The translations under genes and the position numbers were made by a program. The notes under the pieces were generated by a model, which was given only the letters and a program-made list of their open reading frames with translations, made no database searches and was not told where the DNA came from. A DNA stretch of 64,000 bases from Streptomyces sp. SAI-135 (GTDB taxonomy: Bacteria; Actinomycetota; Actinomycetes; Streptomycetales; Streptomycetaceae): positions 5,332,001-5,396,000 of the forward strand of contig NZ_JARXYP010000002.1 in NCBI RefSeq assembly GCF_029893805.1, read 5' to 3'. Shown one piece after another: positions 50,958 to 61,846 of this stretch. Each line of letters begins with the position of its first letter. Position 1 is the stretch's first letter.

Positions 50958-52922
50958 GTGGAGAACCTGATCGCGCTGCTGATCGCGGCGCCCCTGCTCG
51001 GAGCGGCGGTCCTGCTCACCGGCGGCCGGCGGCTGGACGCCGTCGGTCACTGGATCGGCACCATCCTCGCCGGCGCTTCCTTCGTGTTCGGCGCCGTCCT
51101 CTTCGCCGACCTGCTCGGCAAGGACGCCGAGCACCGCACGCTCACCCAGCACCTGTTCAGCTGGATCCCGGTCGAGGGCTTCCAGGCGGACGTCGCCTTC
51201 CGCCTCGACCAGCTGTCGATGACGTTCGTGCTCCTGATCACCGGCGTCGGCTCGCTCATCCACCTGTACTCCATCGGCTACATGGAGCACGACGAGCGCC
51301 GCCGCCGCTTCTTCGGCTATCTGAACCTGTTCCTCGCGGCGATGCTGCTGCTCGTCCTCGCCGACAACTACCTGCTGCTCTACGTCGGCTGGGAGGGCGT
51401 CGGCCTCGCCTCCTACCTGCTGATCGGCTTCTGGCAGCACAAGCCCAGCGCGGCCACCGCGGCCAAGAAGGCATTCCTGGTCAACCGCGTCGGCGACATG
51501 GGCCTGTCGATCGCGATCATGCTGATGTTCACGACGTTCGGCACCTTCGCCTTCGGCCCGGTCCTCGGCAGCCACGAGGAGCCCGGACTCGTCACCGGCG
51601 CCTCCGAGGCCACGCTCACCGGCATCGCCCTGATGCTGCTGCTCGCCGCCTGCGGCAAGTCCGCCCAGGTGCCGCTCCAGTCCTGGCTCGGGGACGCGAT
51701 GGAGGGCCCGACCCCCGTCTCGGCCCTCATCCACGCGGCGACCATGGTGACCGCGGGCGTCTACCTGATCGTCCGCTCCGCCAACATCTTCAACCTCGCG
51801 CCCGACGCCCAGCTCGTCGTCACCGTCGTCGGCGCGGTCACGCTCCTGTTCGGTGCGATCGTCGGTTGCGCGAAGGACGACATCAAGAAGGCCCTCGCCG
51901 GCTCGACGATGTCGCAGATCGGCTACATGGTCCTCGCCGCGGGCCTCGGCCCCATCGGCTACGTCTTCGCGATCATGCACCTGGTGACCCACGGCTTCTT
52001 CAAGGCCGGGCTCTTCCTCGGCGCCGGATCGGTCATGCACGGCATGAACGACGAGGTCGACATGCGGAAGTACGGCGGCCTCCGGAAGTACATGCCGATC
52101 ACCTTCGTGACGTTCGGCCTCGGCTACCTGGCCATCATCGGCTTCCCGGGCCTGTCGGGCTTCTTCTCCAAGGACAAGATCATCGAGGCGGCCTTCGCCA
52201 AGGGCGGCACCGAGGGCTGGATCCTCGGCGCCTGCGCCCTGCTGGGTGCGGCCATCACCGCCTTCTACATGACGCGCGTGATGCTGATGACGTTCTTCGG
52301 AGAGGAGCGCTGGAAGAACCAGCCCACCCGCTCCCCGGAGGCCCCGAGCGCCGAGCCCGCCGCCGAGCACCACGGCGAGCACGCGGAGCCGCACCCGCAC
52401 GAGTCCCCCAGGTCCATGACGATCCCGATGATCGTGCTGGCCTTCGGATCGGTCTTCGCGGGCGGCTTCTTCAGCATCGGCGACCGGTTCCTGCACTGGC
52501 TGGAGCCCGTCACCGGGCACAGCCACGGGGACGCGCCGATCAGCGCGGCCACGGTCACGGCGGCCACGGTCACCGTGATGGTCATCGGCGTCGCGATCGC
52601 CTGGCTCCAGTACGGCAGGCGCCCGGTCCCGGTCGTCGCCCCGCGCGGGTCGCTGCTCACCCGGGCCGCCCGGCGCGACCTGCTCCAGGACGACTTCAAC
52701 CACGTCGTCCTGGTCCGCGGCGGAGAGCACCTCACGCGGTCCCTGGTGTACGTCGACCACACCCTGGTCGACGGAGTGGTCAACGGCACGGCGGCCTCGG
52801 TCGGCGGCCTCTCCGGCCGGATGCGCAAGCTGCAGAACGGCTTCGCGCGGTCGTACGCGGTCTCGATGTTCGGCGGTGCGGCGATCCTCGTCGCCGCGAC
52901 CCTGCTGATGAGGGCGGTCTGA
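50958..52922 (+). CDS. nuoL: NADH-quinone oxidoreductase subunit L
   Basis: A 654-residue antiporter-like subunit with the long lateral helix at its end. Conserved segments: LYVGWEGVGLASYLLIGFW, LGDAMEGPTPVSALIHAATM and GSTMSQIGYMVLAAGLG. A His/Glu-rich cytoplasmic loop (EHHGEHAEPHPHE) lies near residue 475. GTG start. Confidence 0.96.
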   Translation: MENLIALLIAAPLLGAAVLLTGGRRLDAVGHWIGTILAGASFVFGAVLFADLLGKDAEHRTLTQHLFSWIPVEGFQADVAFRLDQLSMTFVLLITGVGSLIHLYSIGYMEHDERRRRFFGYLNLFLAAMLLLVLADNYLLLYVGWEGVGLASYLLIGFWQHKPSAATAAKKAFLVNRVGDMGLSIAIMLMFTTFGTFAFGPVLGSHEEPGLVTGASEATLTGIALMLLLAACGKSAQVPLQSWLGDAMEGPTPVSALIHAATMVTAGVYLIVRSANIFNLAPDAQLVVTVVGAVTLLFGAIVGCAKDDIKKALAGSTMSQIGYMVLAAGLGPIGYVFAIMHLVTHGFFKAGLFLGAGSVMHGMNDEVDMRKYGGLRKYMPITFVTFGLGYLAIIGFPGLSGFFSKDKIIEAAFAKGGTEGWILGACALLGAAITAFYMTRVMLMTFFGEERWKNQPTRSPEAPSAEPAAEHHGEHAEPHPHESPRSMTIPMIVLAFGSVFAGGFFSIGDRFLHWLEPVTGHSHGDAPISAATVTAATVTVMVIGVAIAWLQYGRRPVPVVAPRGSLLTRAARRDLLQDDFNHVVLVRGGEHLTRSLVYVDHTLVDGVVNGTAASVGGLSGRMRKLQNGFARSYAVSMFGGAAILVAATLLMRAV

Positions 52923-52927
52923 TACCG

Positions 52928-54499
52928 ATGTCCTTTCCTCTGCTGACAGCGACGGCGGTGCTCCCGGCACTCGGGGCCATCGCCACGGCCGCCGTGCCGG
53001 CCGCGCGGCGCACCGCCGCCAAATGGCTGGCGCTGCTCGTCTCGCTCGCCACCCTCGCCCTCGCGATCACCGTCCTGGTCCGCTTCGACCCGGACGGCGC
53101 CCGCTACCAGCTCACCGAATCGCACGCCTGGATCGCGGAGTTCGGGGTCCGCTACGAACTGGGCGTGGACGGCATCGCGGTCGCGCTCATCGCACTGACC
53201 GCCCTGCTGATCCCGTTCATCGTCCTGGCGGGCTGGCACGACGCCGACCCGCTGGAGACCGGAAGCAGGCGGTGGCGGCCGACGCAGGGCTTCTTCGCCC
53301 TGATCCTGGCCGTCGAGGCGATGGTGATCATCTCCTTCGAGGCCACCGACGTCTTCCTGTTCTACATCTTCTTCGAAGCCATGCTGATCCCGATGTACTT
53401 CCTCATCGGCGGCTTCGGGGACCGGGCCCACGCCGGCTCGGACGAGAACGCGGCGGCCCAACGCTCGTACGCCGCGGTGAAGTTCCTGCTCTACAACCTG
53501 GTCGGCGGCCTGATCATGCTGGCCGCGGTCATCGGCCTGTACGTCGTCGCCGGGAACTTCAGCCTCCAGGAGATCGCCGAGGCGCGCGCCAACGGCACGC
53601 TCGACATGGCGACCAACACCGAACGCTGGCTGTTCCTCGGGTTCTTCTTCGCCTTCGCGGTGAAGGCGCCCCTGTGGCCGCTGCACACCTGGCTGCCCAA
53701 CGCGATGGGGGAGGCCACCGCCCCGGTCGCCGTCCTCATCACCGCGGTCGTCGACAAGGTGGGCACCTTCGCGATGCTCCGCTTCTGCCTCCAGCTCTTC
53801 CCGGAGGCCAGCAAGTGGGCCACACCCGCGATCCTCGTCCTCGCGGTGATCAGCATCATCTACGGGGCGCTGCTCGCGGTCGGCCAGCGCGACATCAAGC
53901 GCCTTGTGGCGTACGCGTCGATCTCCCACTTCGGCTTCATCATCATGGGCATCTTCGCGATGACCAGCCAGGGCCAGTCCGGCGCGACCCTCTACATGGT
54001 CAACCACGGGATCTCGACGGCCGCGCTGATGCTGGTGGCCGGCTTCCTGATCTCGCGGCGCGGCTCGCGGCTCATCGCCGACTACGGCGGTGTCCAGAAG
54101 GTCGCCCCGGTGCTCGCCGGCACCTTCCTGATCGGCGGTCTGGCGACTCTCTCGCTGCCCGGGCTCGCGCCCTTCGTCAGTGAGTTCCTGGTCCTGGTCG
54201 GCACCTTCGCGCGCTACCCGGTGATCGGCATCATCGCCACCTTCGGCATCGTGCTCGCCGCGCTCTACACCCTCGTCCTCTACCAGCGGACGATGACGGG
54301 CCCGGTGAAGCCGGAGGTCTCCGCGATGCCCGACCTGCGACTGCGTGAGCTGGTGGTCGTCGCCCCGCTGGTCGTCCTGCTGATCTTCCTGGGCGTCTAC
54401 CCGAAGCCCGTCACGGACATCGTGAACCCGGCGGTGAAGTCGACCATGTCCGACGTACACAAGAAGGACCCCAAGCCCGAGGTGGAGGCGGCCAAGTGA
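52928..54499 (+). CDS. nuoM: NADH-quinone oxidoreductase subunit M
   Basis: A 523-residue antiporter-like membrane subunit. FFEAMLIPMYFLIGG and LHTWLPNAMGEATAPVAVLI are family motifs, along with YASISHFGFIIMGIFAM. It lies five bases after nuoL and overlaps the nuoN start (GTGA). Confidence 0.96.
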   Translation: MSFPLLTATAVLPALGAIATAAVPAARRTAAKWLALLVSLATLALAITVLVRFDPDGARYQLTESHAWIAEFGVRYELGVDGIAVALIALTALLIPFIVLAGWHDADPLETGSRRWRPTQGFFALILAVEAMVIISFEATDVFLFYIFFEAMLIPMYFLIGGFGDRAHAGSDENAAAQRSYAAVKFLLYNLVGGLIMLAAVIGLYVVAGNFSLQEIAEARANGTLDMATNTERWLFLGFFFAFAVKAPLWPLHTWLPNAMGEATAPVAVLITAVVDKVGTFAMLRFCLQLFPEASKWATPAILVLAVISIIYGALLAVGQRDIKRLVAYASISHFGFIIMGIFAMTSQGQSGATLYMVNHGISTAALMLVAGFLISRRGSRLIADYGGVQKVAPVLAGTFLIGGLATLSLPGLAPFVSEFLVLVGTFARYPVIGIIATFGIVLAALYTLVLYQRTMTGPVKPEVSAMPDLRLRELVVVAPLVVLLIFLGVYPKPVTDIVNPAVKSTMSDVHKKDPKPEVEAAK

Positions 54500-56146
54500 G
54501 CGCAACAGCCGTCCACAGCCTGTGGACAACCGCGGCCGACCCGATCTCGAAGATCGACGCGCCGAAGATCGAATACGGGCAGTTGTCGCCCACCCTGATC
54601 ATCGTGGGCGCGGCGATCATCGGAGTCCTCGTCGAGGCCTTCGTCCCGCGCAAGTCCCGTTACTACGCCCAGCTGTTCGTCTCCGTCGTGGCCCTGTGCG
54701 CCGCCTTCGCGGCGGTCGTCGCCCTGGCCGCCGACGGATACGCCACCACCAAGGCGGGCATCGCGGCCATGGGCGCGATCGCCGTCGACGGACCTGCCCT
54801 GTTCCTCCAGGGCACGATCCTGCTGGCGGCCCTGGTCGGCCTGTTCACCTTCGCCGAGCGCAGGCTGGACCCCGAGACCCACGGCAACCGCGTCGACTCG
54901 TTCGCCGCGCAGGCCGCCTCGGTTCCGGGCAGCGACAGTGAGAAGGCGGCCGTCAAGGCCGGGTTCACCACCACCGAGGTGTTCCCGCTGCTGCTCTTCG
55001 CCGTCGCCGGCATGCTGATCTTCCCGGCCGCCAACGACCTGCTGACACTGTTCGTGGCCCTGGAGGTCTTCTCGCTCCCGCTGTACCTGCTGTGCGCGCT
55101 GGCCCGCCGCAAGCGGCTCATGTCGCAGGAGGCCGCGGTCAAGTACTTCCTGCTCGGTGCGTTCGCCTCCGCCTTCACCCTGTTCGGCATCGCGCTGCTC
55201 TACGGCTACGCGGGCTCGGTGTCGTACGGCACCGTCGCGCAGGTCGTCGACGGCACCATCGGCACGGTGGACCCGGCACTCGCCGACACCATGGGCAACG
55301 ACGCGCTGCTGCTGATCGGCGCCGCGATGATCGTCATGGGTCTGCTGTTCAAGGTGGGCGCGGTGCCGTTCCACATGTGGACTCCGGACGTCTACCAGGG
55401 CGCCCCGACCCCGGTCACCGGCTTCATGGCGGCGGCGACCAAGGTGGCCGCCTTCGGCGCGCTGCTGAGGATCCTCTACGTCGTCCTGCCCGGGCCTGCG
55501 CTGGGACTGGCGGCCGGTCATGTGGGCCGTCGCGATCGTCACCATGCTGGGCGGCGCCATCGTCGCGATCACCCAGACCGACATCAAGCGGCTCCTCGCG
55601 TACTCGTCGATCGCGCACGCCGGGTTCATCCTCGCCGGTGTCATCGCCACCACGCCGGACGGAGTGTCGTCGGTCCTCTTCTACCTGGCCGCGTACTCGT
55701 TCGTGACGATCGGCGCGTTCGCGGTGGTCACCCTGGTCCGCGACGCCGGTGGTGAGGCGACGCACCTGTCCAAGTGGGCCGGTCTCGGCCGCCGTTCGCC
55801 GCTGGTGGCGGCCGTGTTCGCGGTGTTCCTGCTGGCCTTCGCCGGTATCCCGCTGACCTCCGGCTTCGCGGGGAAGTTCGCCGTGTTCAAGGCGGCGGCG
55901 GAGGGCGGCGCGGCCCCGCTCGTCGTGGTCGGTGTCATCTCGTCGGCGATCGCCGCGTTCTTCTACATCCGGGTGATCGTGCTGATGTTCTTCAGCGAGC
56001 CGCGCCCGGAGGGACCGACGGTCGCCGTGCCGTCGCCGCTGACGATGACGGCGATCGCGGTCGGCGTCGCGGTCACGCTGGTCCTCGGTGTCGCGCCGCA
56101 GTACTTCCTGGACCTGGCGAACCAGGCCGGAGTCTTCGTGCGCTGA
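54496..56146 (+). pseudogene. nuoN: NADH-quinone oxidoreductase subunit N with +1 frameshift
   Basis: The N-terminal part (54496 to about 55490) reads as normal NuoN through PVTGFMAAATKVAAFGALLR and LYVVLPG. At 55495-55496 one extra C shifts the frame: the following bases code PALGLAAGHVG and stop at 55755, while the true continuation (MWAVAIVTMLGGAIVAITQT, then DIKRLLAYSSIAHAGF) is in the next frame to 56146. Removing one base gives about 549 residues, the normal NuoN length. This is a real mutation or a sequencing error; both halves are otherwise intact. Confidence 0.88.
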
Positions 56147-56168
56147 CCGGAGTTGGCCGGACCCGGTT

Positions 56169-56217
56169 CATACGGCGGGCCCCGGTTCCCTTCGAGGGAG
56201 CCGGGGCCCGCCGTATG
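56169..56217. terminator. bidirectional terminator after nuoN
   Basis: A long stem: CATACGGCGGGCCCCGG (56169-56185) pairs with CCGGGGCCCGCCGTATG (56201-56217) around a short loop with TTCG. It separates nuoN from the convergent secreted-protein gene. Confidence 0.9.
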
Positions 56218-56220
56218 CGG

Positions 56221-56829
56221 TCACACATCCAGGTTCAGATCCGGGATCAGGTCGTCCAGGTCCGGGATCAGGCCGTCGAGGTCCAGATCCAGGTCCAGGT
56301 CCGGGATCGAGTCAGCGTCCGCGTCCGCATCCGCGCCCGAGTCCGCCGAGCACGTCACATCGGGGTGCGTGGCGCTGAAGAGACCGCTGGGGTTCGTCTT
56401 GTAGATCCAGGCCCGCAGCGTGTAGCTCGATCCCACCTCCGGCAGATCGACCGGCTGCTGGAACGTCTGACCGAACATCGCCGGCGCGGCGGCACCCGAC
56501 TCCGCCTTCACGACCCACTCCACCCCGATGAGCCTGCGCCCGTACGGGCCGTCCTCGTAGAGGAGGGCCGCGGGCTTCGCCGCGTCGGTCTGCCCGACGT
56601 TCGCCTGGTTGACGTAGCGGTAGCCCGTGCCGGGCGTGCAGGGCGTCGGGGCGAAACCGTCGGCGACGGCGTACGGCTCGTAGGCGTACGCGCCGGTGGC
56701 CCCGTACGTATGGGACAGCTCCGTCCAGACGGACGGGTCCGGGTCGGCTGCCTGCGCGGGCACGGCGGTCAGTGAGAAGGCCGCTGCCGCCGCGACGGTG
56801 AGCACTGCCTTCAGGGGCCGAGAGGCCAT
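56221..56829 (-). CDS. secreted protein with aspartate-rich repeat tail
   Basis: A 202-residue secreted protein. The signal peptide ends near AVPAQA (about residue 27). The body has scattered cysteines (PTPCTPGTG, DVTCSAD) and beta-like pattern. The C-terminal 35 residues are a DADADAD then PDLDLDLDL-type repeat with GLIPDLDDLIPDL. The DNA repeat at 56225-56330 is visible. Asp repeats might bind calcium; no family is recognised. ATG 56829 has GGAG seven bases upstream. Confidence 0.8.
   Translation of the reverse strand: MASRPLKAVLTVAAAAAFSLTAVPAQAADPDPSVWTELSHTYGATGAYAYEPYAVADGFAPTPCTPGTGYRYVNQANVGQTDAAKPAALLYEDGPYGRRLIGVEWVVKAESGAAAPAMFGQTFQQPVDLPEVGSSYTLRAWIYKTNPSGLFSATHPDVTCSADSGADADADADSIPDLDLDLDLDGLIPDLDDLIPDLNLDV
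56225..56330 (-). repeat. Asp-dipeptide coding repeat
   Basis: Short tandem repeats such as TCCAGGTCCAGATCCAGGTC and TCCGCGTCCGCATCC encode alternating Asp-Leu and Asp-Ala on the minus strand. They keep the frame to the stop. Confidence 0.8.
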
Positions 56830-57085
56830 GGTCGTTCTCCTTGAGGCGCTTGAGGCGGGAGGGGCGCGCGGGTGAGGCGCCGTCCGTCGGAGGAGCGGGC
56901 CTCCCCAGCCCGCCCCAGCAGCATGTCCCCGCATCGAACGAGTGCGCCATGTGACATCCGCCGTTCGAATGACGACGGAACGTCACCGAGCCGTCCTCAC
57001 CGGCCTGTGGATAACTCCGACGCTGTCGGTCCCGGCCCCTATCGTGGAGGCAGTGGTCGAGGGACGACGTACGGGGGACGGGACT
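56830..57085. other. gap between the Asp-repeat gene and recQ
   Basis: A 256-base divergent gap. It holds a TGTGGATAA-type sequence near 57005 and alternative upstream recQ starts (GTG 57053; ATG 56942). I see no convincing promoter pair or RNA gene. Confidence 0.5.
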
Positions 57086-59089
<2,004 letters not shown>

Positions 59090-59163
59090 CGACCGCCGGG
59101 CGTCCGGAGGCACGGACGTCGTCCGGGCAGGACAGCGGTGGCCGGCTCGGCCTGGAGCCGCCG

Positions 59164-60105
59164 CTACGCCAGAGCCGACAACCCCGGCCCGAACACGATC
59201 AGCAGCGGCAGCAACGGCACCAGCGCAGCCGTCGCGGACGTCAGCGCCCGCTGCCTGCGCAGCAACCGCGGCGGCGGCTCCAGCAACCGGTCCACCCGCT
59301 CACCGAGCAGCCGGTGACTGGACGCGCAGGAGAGCACGCCCCGGTGCTGGTTCAGTTCGATGAGGGCCAGCGCCGTCGTCAGGTGGCCGCACCGCCGTGA
59401 CGCCGTGTCGTCCGCCGCCAGCTCCACCAACCGGTGTGTCTGGTCGCAGAAGTGGGCGAACAGCGGCACCCGCGGGAACCCCGTGGCCAGCGCGGTCGAG
59501 AGGTGGAGCAGCCAGTCGTGGCGGGCCCGGGCGTGACCGCGCTCGTGCGTGAGGACGGCGTCCAGCTGGTGGTCGGTCAGCCGGTGCAGCGCGCCCGTCG
59601 TCACGATGAGCTGCGGCGGATTCCCGGGCATCCACCACGCGTCCGGGTACTCGTCCTCCAGCACCAGCAGCGGACCGCGCGTCGCCGTCCCGAGGCCGGC
59701 CGGCAGATCCGGCGCGCGCTCCCGCAGATGCTCACGGGCCAGGCCCCGGCGCCGGCGGGCCTCGACCAGCTCACGGGCCAGCATCGCCGTGGTCCACGCG
59801 GCCCCGGCGGCCAGCAGCAGGGTCGAGGCGACCGCCCAGACCGGGGCGGCCGACAGGTCGTAGGCCGCGGTCACGGCCGGCGGCGCCGGGGCGAACACAT
59901 GGTCGCGGACCGTGTGGAAGACCGCCGCCGCGCCCAGCACCAGCGCGGTCAGACAGCACAGCAGCACCGTGGCGACCAGGCACTGCCACACCCACAGCCC
60001 GACCACCGGTTCCCGTTCGGGCCACGCGGCCCGGGTGAGCGCGCGCGGCACCGGCACGGCGGCCGCCACGGCGACGGTGCTCAGCAGGAGCAGGCAGAGT
60101 GTCAT
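59164..60105 (-). CDS. M56-family (BlaR1-like) membrane metallopeptidase
   Basis: A 313-residue membrane peptidase. The zinc motif HERGH (LTHERGHARARHD) is near residue 195, with membrane helices in the N-terminal half and at the C-terminus. Such genes usually follow a BlaI/MecI repressor, but none is seen here upstream. No beta-lactam-binding extracellular domain is present. Start is ATG 60105. Confidence 0.88.
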   Translation of the reverse strand: MTLCLLLLSTVAVAAAVPVPRALTRAAWPEREPVVGLWVWQCLVATVLLCCLTALVLGAAAVFHTVRDHVFAPAPPAVTAAYDLSAAPVWAVASTLLLAAGAAWTTAMLARELVEARRRRGLAREHLRERAPDLPAGLGTATRGPLLVLEDEYPDAWWMPGNPPQLIVTTGALHRLTDHQLDAVLTHERGHARARHDWLLHLSTALATGFPRVPLFAHFCDQTHRLVELAADDTASRRCGHLTTALALIELNQHRGVLSCASSHRLLGERVDRLLEPPPRLLRRQRALTSATAALVPLLPLLIVFGPGLSALA

Positions 60106-60218
60106 GCCACGGGCTCCGGATCCTGATCGGAGACAGGGGAGGTGGGGCTGTGCGGTGAGCGCTGCGGGGCGGTCGACACGTCGTCCCACGCGTACCGCCC
60201 GCCGCCAGTATGCCGTGA

Positions 60219-60253
60219 CCGGAGCCCCCGTGGCAGGACTCGAACGGCTCCGG
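60219..60253 (-). terminator. hairpin downstream of fumarylacetoacetase
   Basis: CCGGAGCC (60219-60226) pairs with GGCTCCGG (60246-60253) around a 19-base loop, ending six bases beyond the minus-strand stop of the fah gene. The loop includes a T-arm-like GACTCGAAC sequence, but no tRNA folds around it. Confidence 0.45.
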
Positions 60254-60258
60254 ATGCC

Positions 60259-61494
60259 TCACACCTCCCCGGGCACCACCCGTCCCACCACTTCGCCCAG
60301 CCCCACCCGGACCCCGTCCGGACCAGGAGCCCACGCCGACAGCGTCACCACGTCCCCGTCCTCCAGGAACGTCCGCTTCCCGTCGGGGAGTTCCAGCGCG
60401 TCCCGGCCGTTCCAGGTCAGCTCCAGCAGCGACCCGCGCTCGCCGGCGGAGGGTCCGCTCACCGTGCCCGAGCCGTACAGGTCGCCCGTCCTGAGCGAGG
60501 CCCCGTTGACCGTCATGTGCGCCAGCTGCTGGGCCGCCGTCCAGTACATGGTGGAGAAGGGCGGCTCCGAGACCACATGGCCGTTGATCGCGACGGAGAT
60601 CCGCAGGTCGTAGCCGCCCGGTTCGACGTCGGAGGCGGTGTCGTCCAGGTACGGCAGCAGTTCGTGTGTCCGCGAGGGCGGCGCCACCCGCGCCTCCTCC
60701 AGCGCGTCCAGCGGGGTGATCCACGCCGACACCGAGGTGGCGAACGACTTGCCGAGGAAGGGGCCCAGGGGGACGTACTCCCAGGCCTGGATGTCCCGTG
60801 CCGACCAGTCGTTGAGCAGGCACAGCCCGAAGACGTGCTCGCGGAAGTCGCCGAGCGGCACCGGCCGGCCGAGCGCGGACGGCGTCCCGACCACGAAGCC
60901 GACCTCCGCCTCGATGTCGAGTCGCACGGACGGCCCGAACACGGGAGCCGCGTCGGCGGGGGCCTTGCGCTGCCCCGACGGCCGTACGACGTCCGTGCCC
61001 GAGACCACCACCGTGCCCGCGCGGCCGTGGTAGCCGATCGGCAGGTGCTTCCAGTTGGGGGTGAGGGAGTCGGCGGCGTCCGGGCGGAAGATCTGGCCGA
61101 CGTTGCGCGCGTGGTTCTCCGAGGCGTAGAAGTCGACGTAGTCCGCGACCTCGAAGGGGAGGTGCAGGTCGACCGAGGACAGCGGGTGGAAGAAGCCCGC
61201 GATCGCCTCCTGGTGGGCCGGCACCGTCACCCACGCGGTCAGCGCGCGCCGCACGTCCGACCAGGCCGTGCGGCCGGCGGCGAGGAGCGCGTCCAGGGAG
61301 GGCCGGGCGAGCAGGGAGACGTAGGGGGAGCCGAGGGCGGCGGCGGCCGCGCCCGCGTCGAGGACGTGGTCGCCGAGCCGGACGCCGACGGTCCGGTCGG
61401 ACGAGCCCGACGGCGAGAAGACACCGTACGGAAGGTTGTGCGGGCCGAAGGGGTCGCCCTCGGGCACGTCGTAGGGGACATCGAAGGGGGGCAT
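60259..61494 (-). CDS. fahA: fumarylacetoacetase
   Basis: A 411-residue fumarylacetoacetate hydrolase, last step of tyrosine and homogentisate breakdown to fumarate and acetoacetate. Conserved blocks include DYVDFYASENHARNVG, LPIGYHGRAG, LDIEAEVGFVVG with metal-binding acidic residues, and LLNDWSARDIQAWEYVPLG. ATG 61494. No other homogentisate gene is within the window. Confidence 0.94.
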   Translation of the reverse strand: MPPFDVPYDVPEGDPFGPHNLPYGVFSPSGSSDRTVGVRLGDHVLDAGAAAAALGSPYVSLLARPSLDALLAAGRTAWSDVRRALTAWVTVPAHQEAIAGFFHPLSSVDLHLPFEVADYVDFYASENHARNVGQIFRPDAADSLTPNWKHLPIGYHGRAGTVVVSGTDVVRPSGQRKAPADAAPVFGPSVRLDIEAEVGFVVGTPSALGRPVPLGDFREHVFGLCLLNDWSARDIQAWEYVPLGPFLGKSFATSVSAWITPLDALEEARVAPPSRTHELLPYLDDTASDVEPGGYDLRISVAINGHVVSEPPFSTMYWTAAQQLAHMTVNGASLRTGDLYGSGTVSGPSAGERGSLLELTWNGRDALELPDGKRTFLEDGDVVTLSAWAPGPDGVRVGLGEVVGRVVPGEV

Positions 61495-61846
61495 GGGGTG
61501 CTGCCTCACTCTCGCGCGTGCCGGGCGGACCTGGCGGTCGCGGCACACGTGGCGGTCCGGGTGGTCGCGCCACACGTGGCGGTCCGGGTGGTCGCGCCAC
61601 ACGTTACGTCCGGGACGCCGGTCACGGGAGTGTCTGAAGAGCTGCCAATGTGGCTAAAGAGTTAGCAATGTCCCCTTAAGGGACGGTCGGAGGCTTCCAT
61701 TCCGGCTTAGCGTCCTTTGCGAGCACGGACGGGCACGGACGGGCACGGGCGGGCACGGACGGGACGGGTGGGATCGCGTCCTCGGGCTCGCGACCGTGGG
61801 CTCGCGTCCGTGGGCTCGCGTCCGTGGGGGGACGCGTGGGGGGACC
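61495..61846. promoter_or_regulatory. repeat-rich divergent region between fahA and the ATP-grasp gene
   Basis: A 352-base gap. It has a 27-base tandem repeat (61544-61604), two palindromes (GCTAA-AGAG-TTAGC at 61653-61666 and CCCTTAAGGG at 61673-61682) and further G-rich repeats at about 61716-61838 (GGACGGGCAC and GTGGGCTCGCGTCC units). The palindromes fit operators for fahA. No gene is supported here. Confidence 0.6.
61544..61604 (-). repeat. 27-base tandem repeat upstream of fahA
   Basis: Two perfect 27-base copies, beginning CACACGTGGCGGTCCGGG, at 61544-61570 and 61571-61597, plus seven bases of a third. It lies about 50 bases upstream of the fahA ATG, possibly in its 5' leader. Confidence 0.85.

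Noticed and set aside
50664..54529. Long open frames opposite nuoL, nuoM and nuoN
   Set aside because: They mirror the codon pattern of the plus-strand genes and have no recognisable protein features.
55520..56146. A separate gene for the second half of NuoN
   Set aside because: It contains only the C-terminal part of NuoN in the shifted frame, so a frameshift in one gene explains it better.
60219..60253. T-arm-like sequence (GTTCGAGTCC on the minus strand) suggesting a tRNA
   Set aside because: The flanking stem does not pair as a T-stem, and no anticodon or D-arm is in reach. The bases form a simple hairpin after fahA instead.
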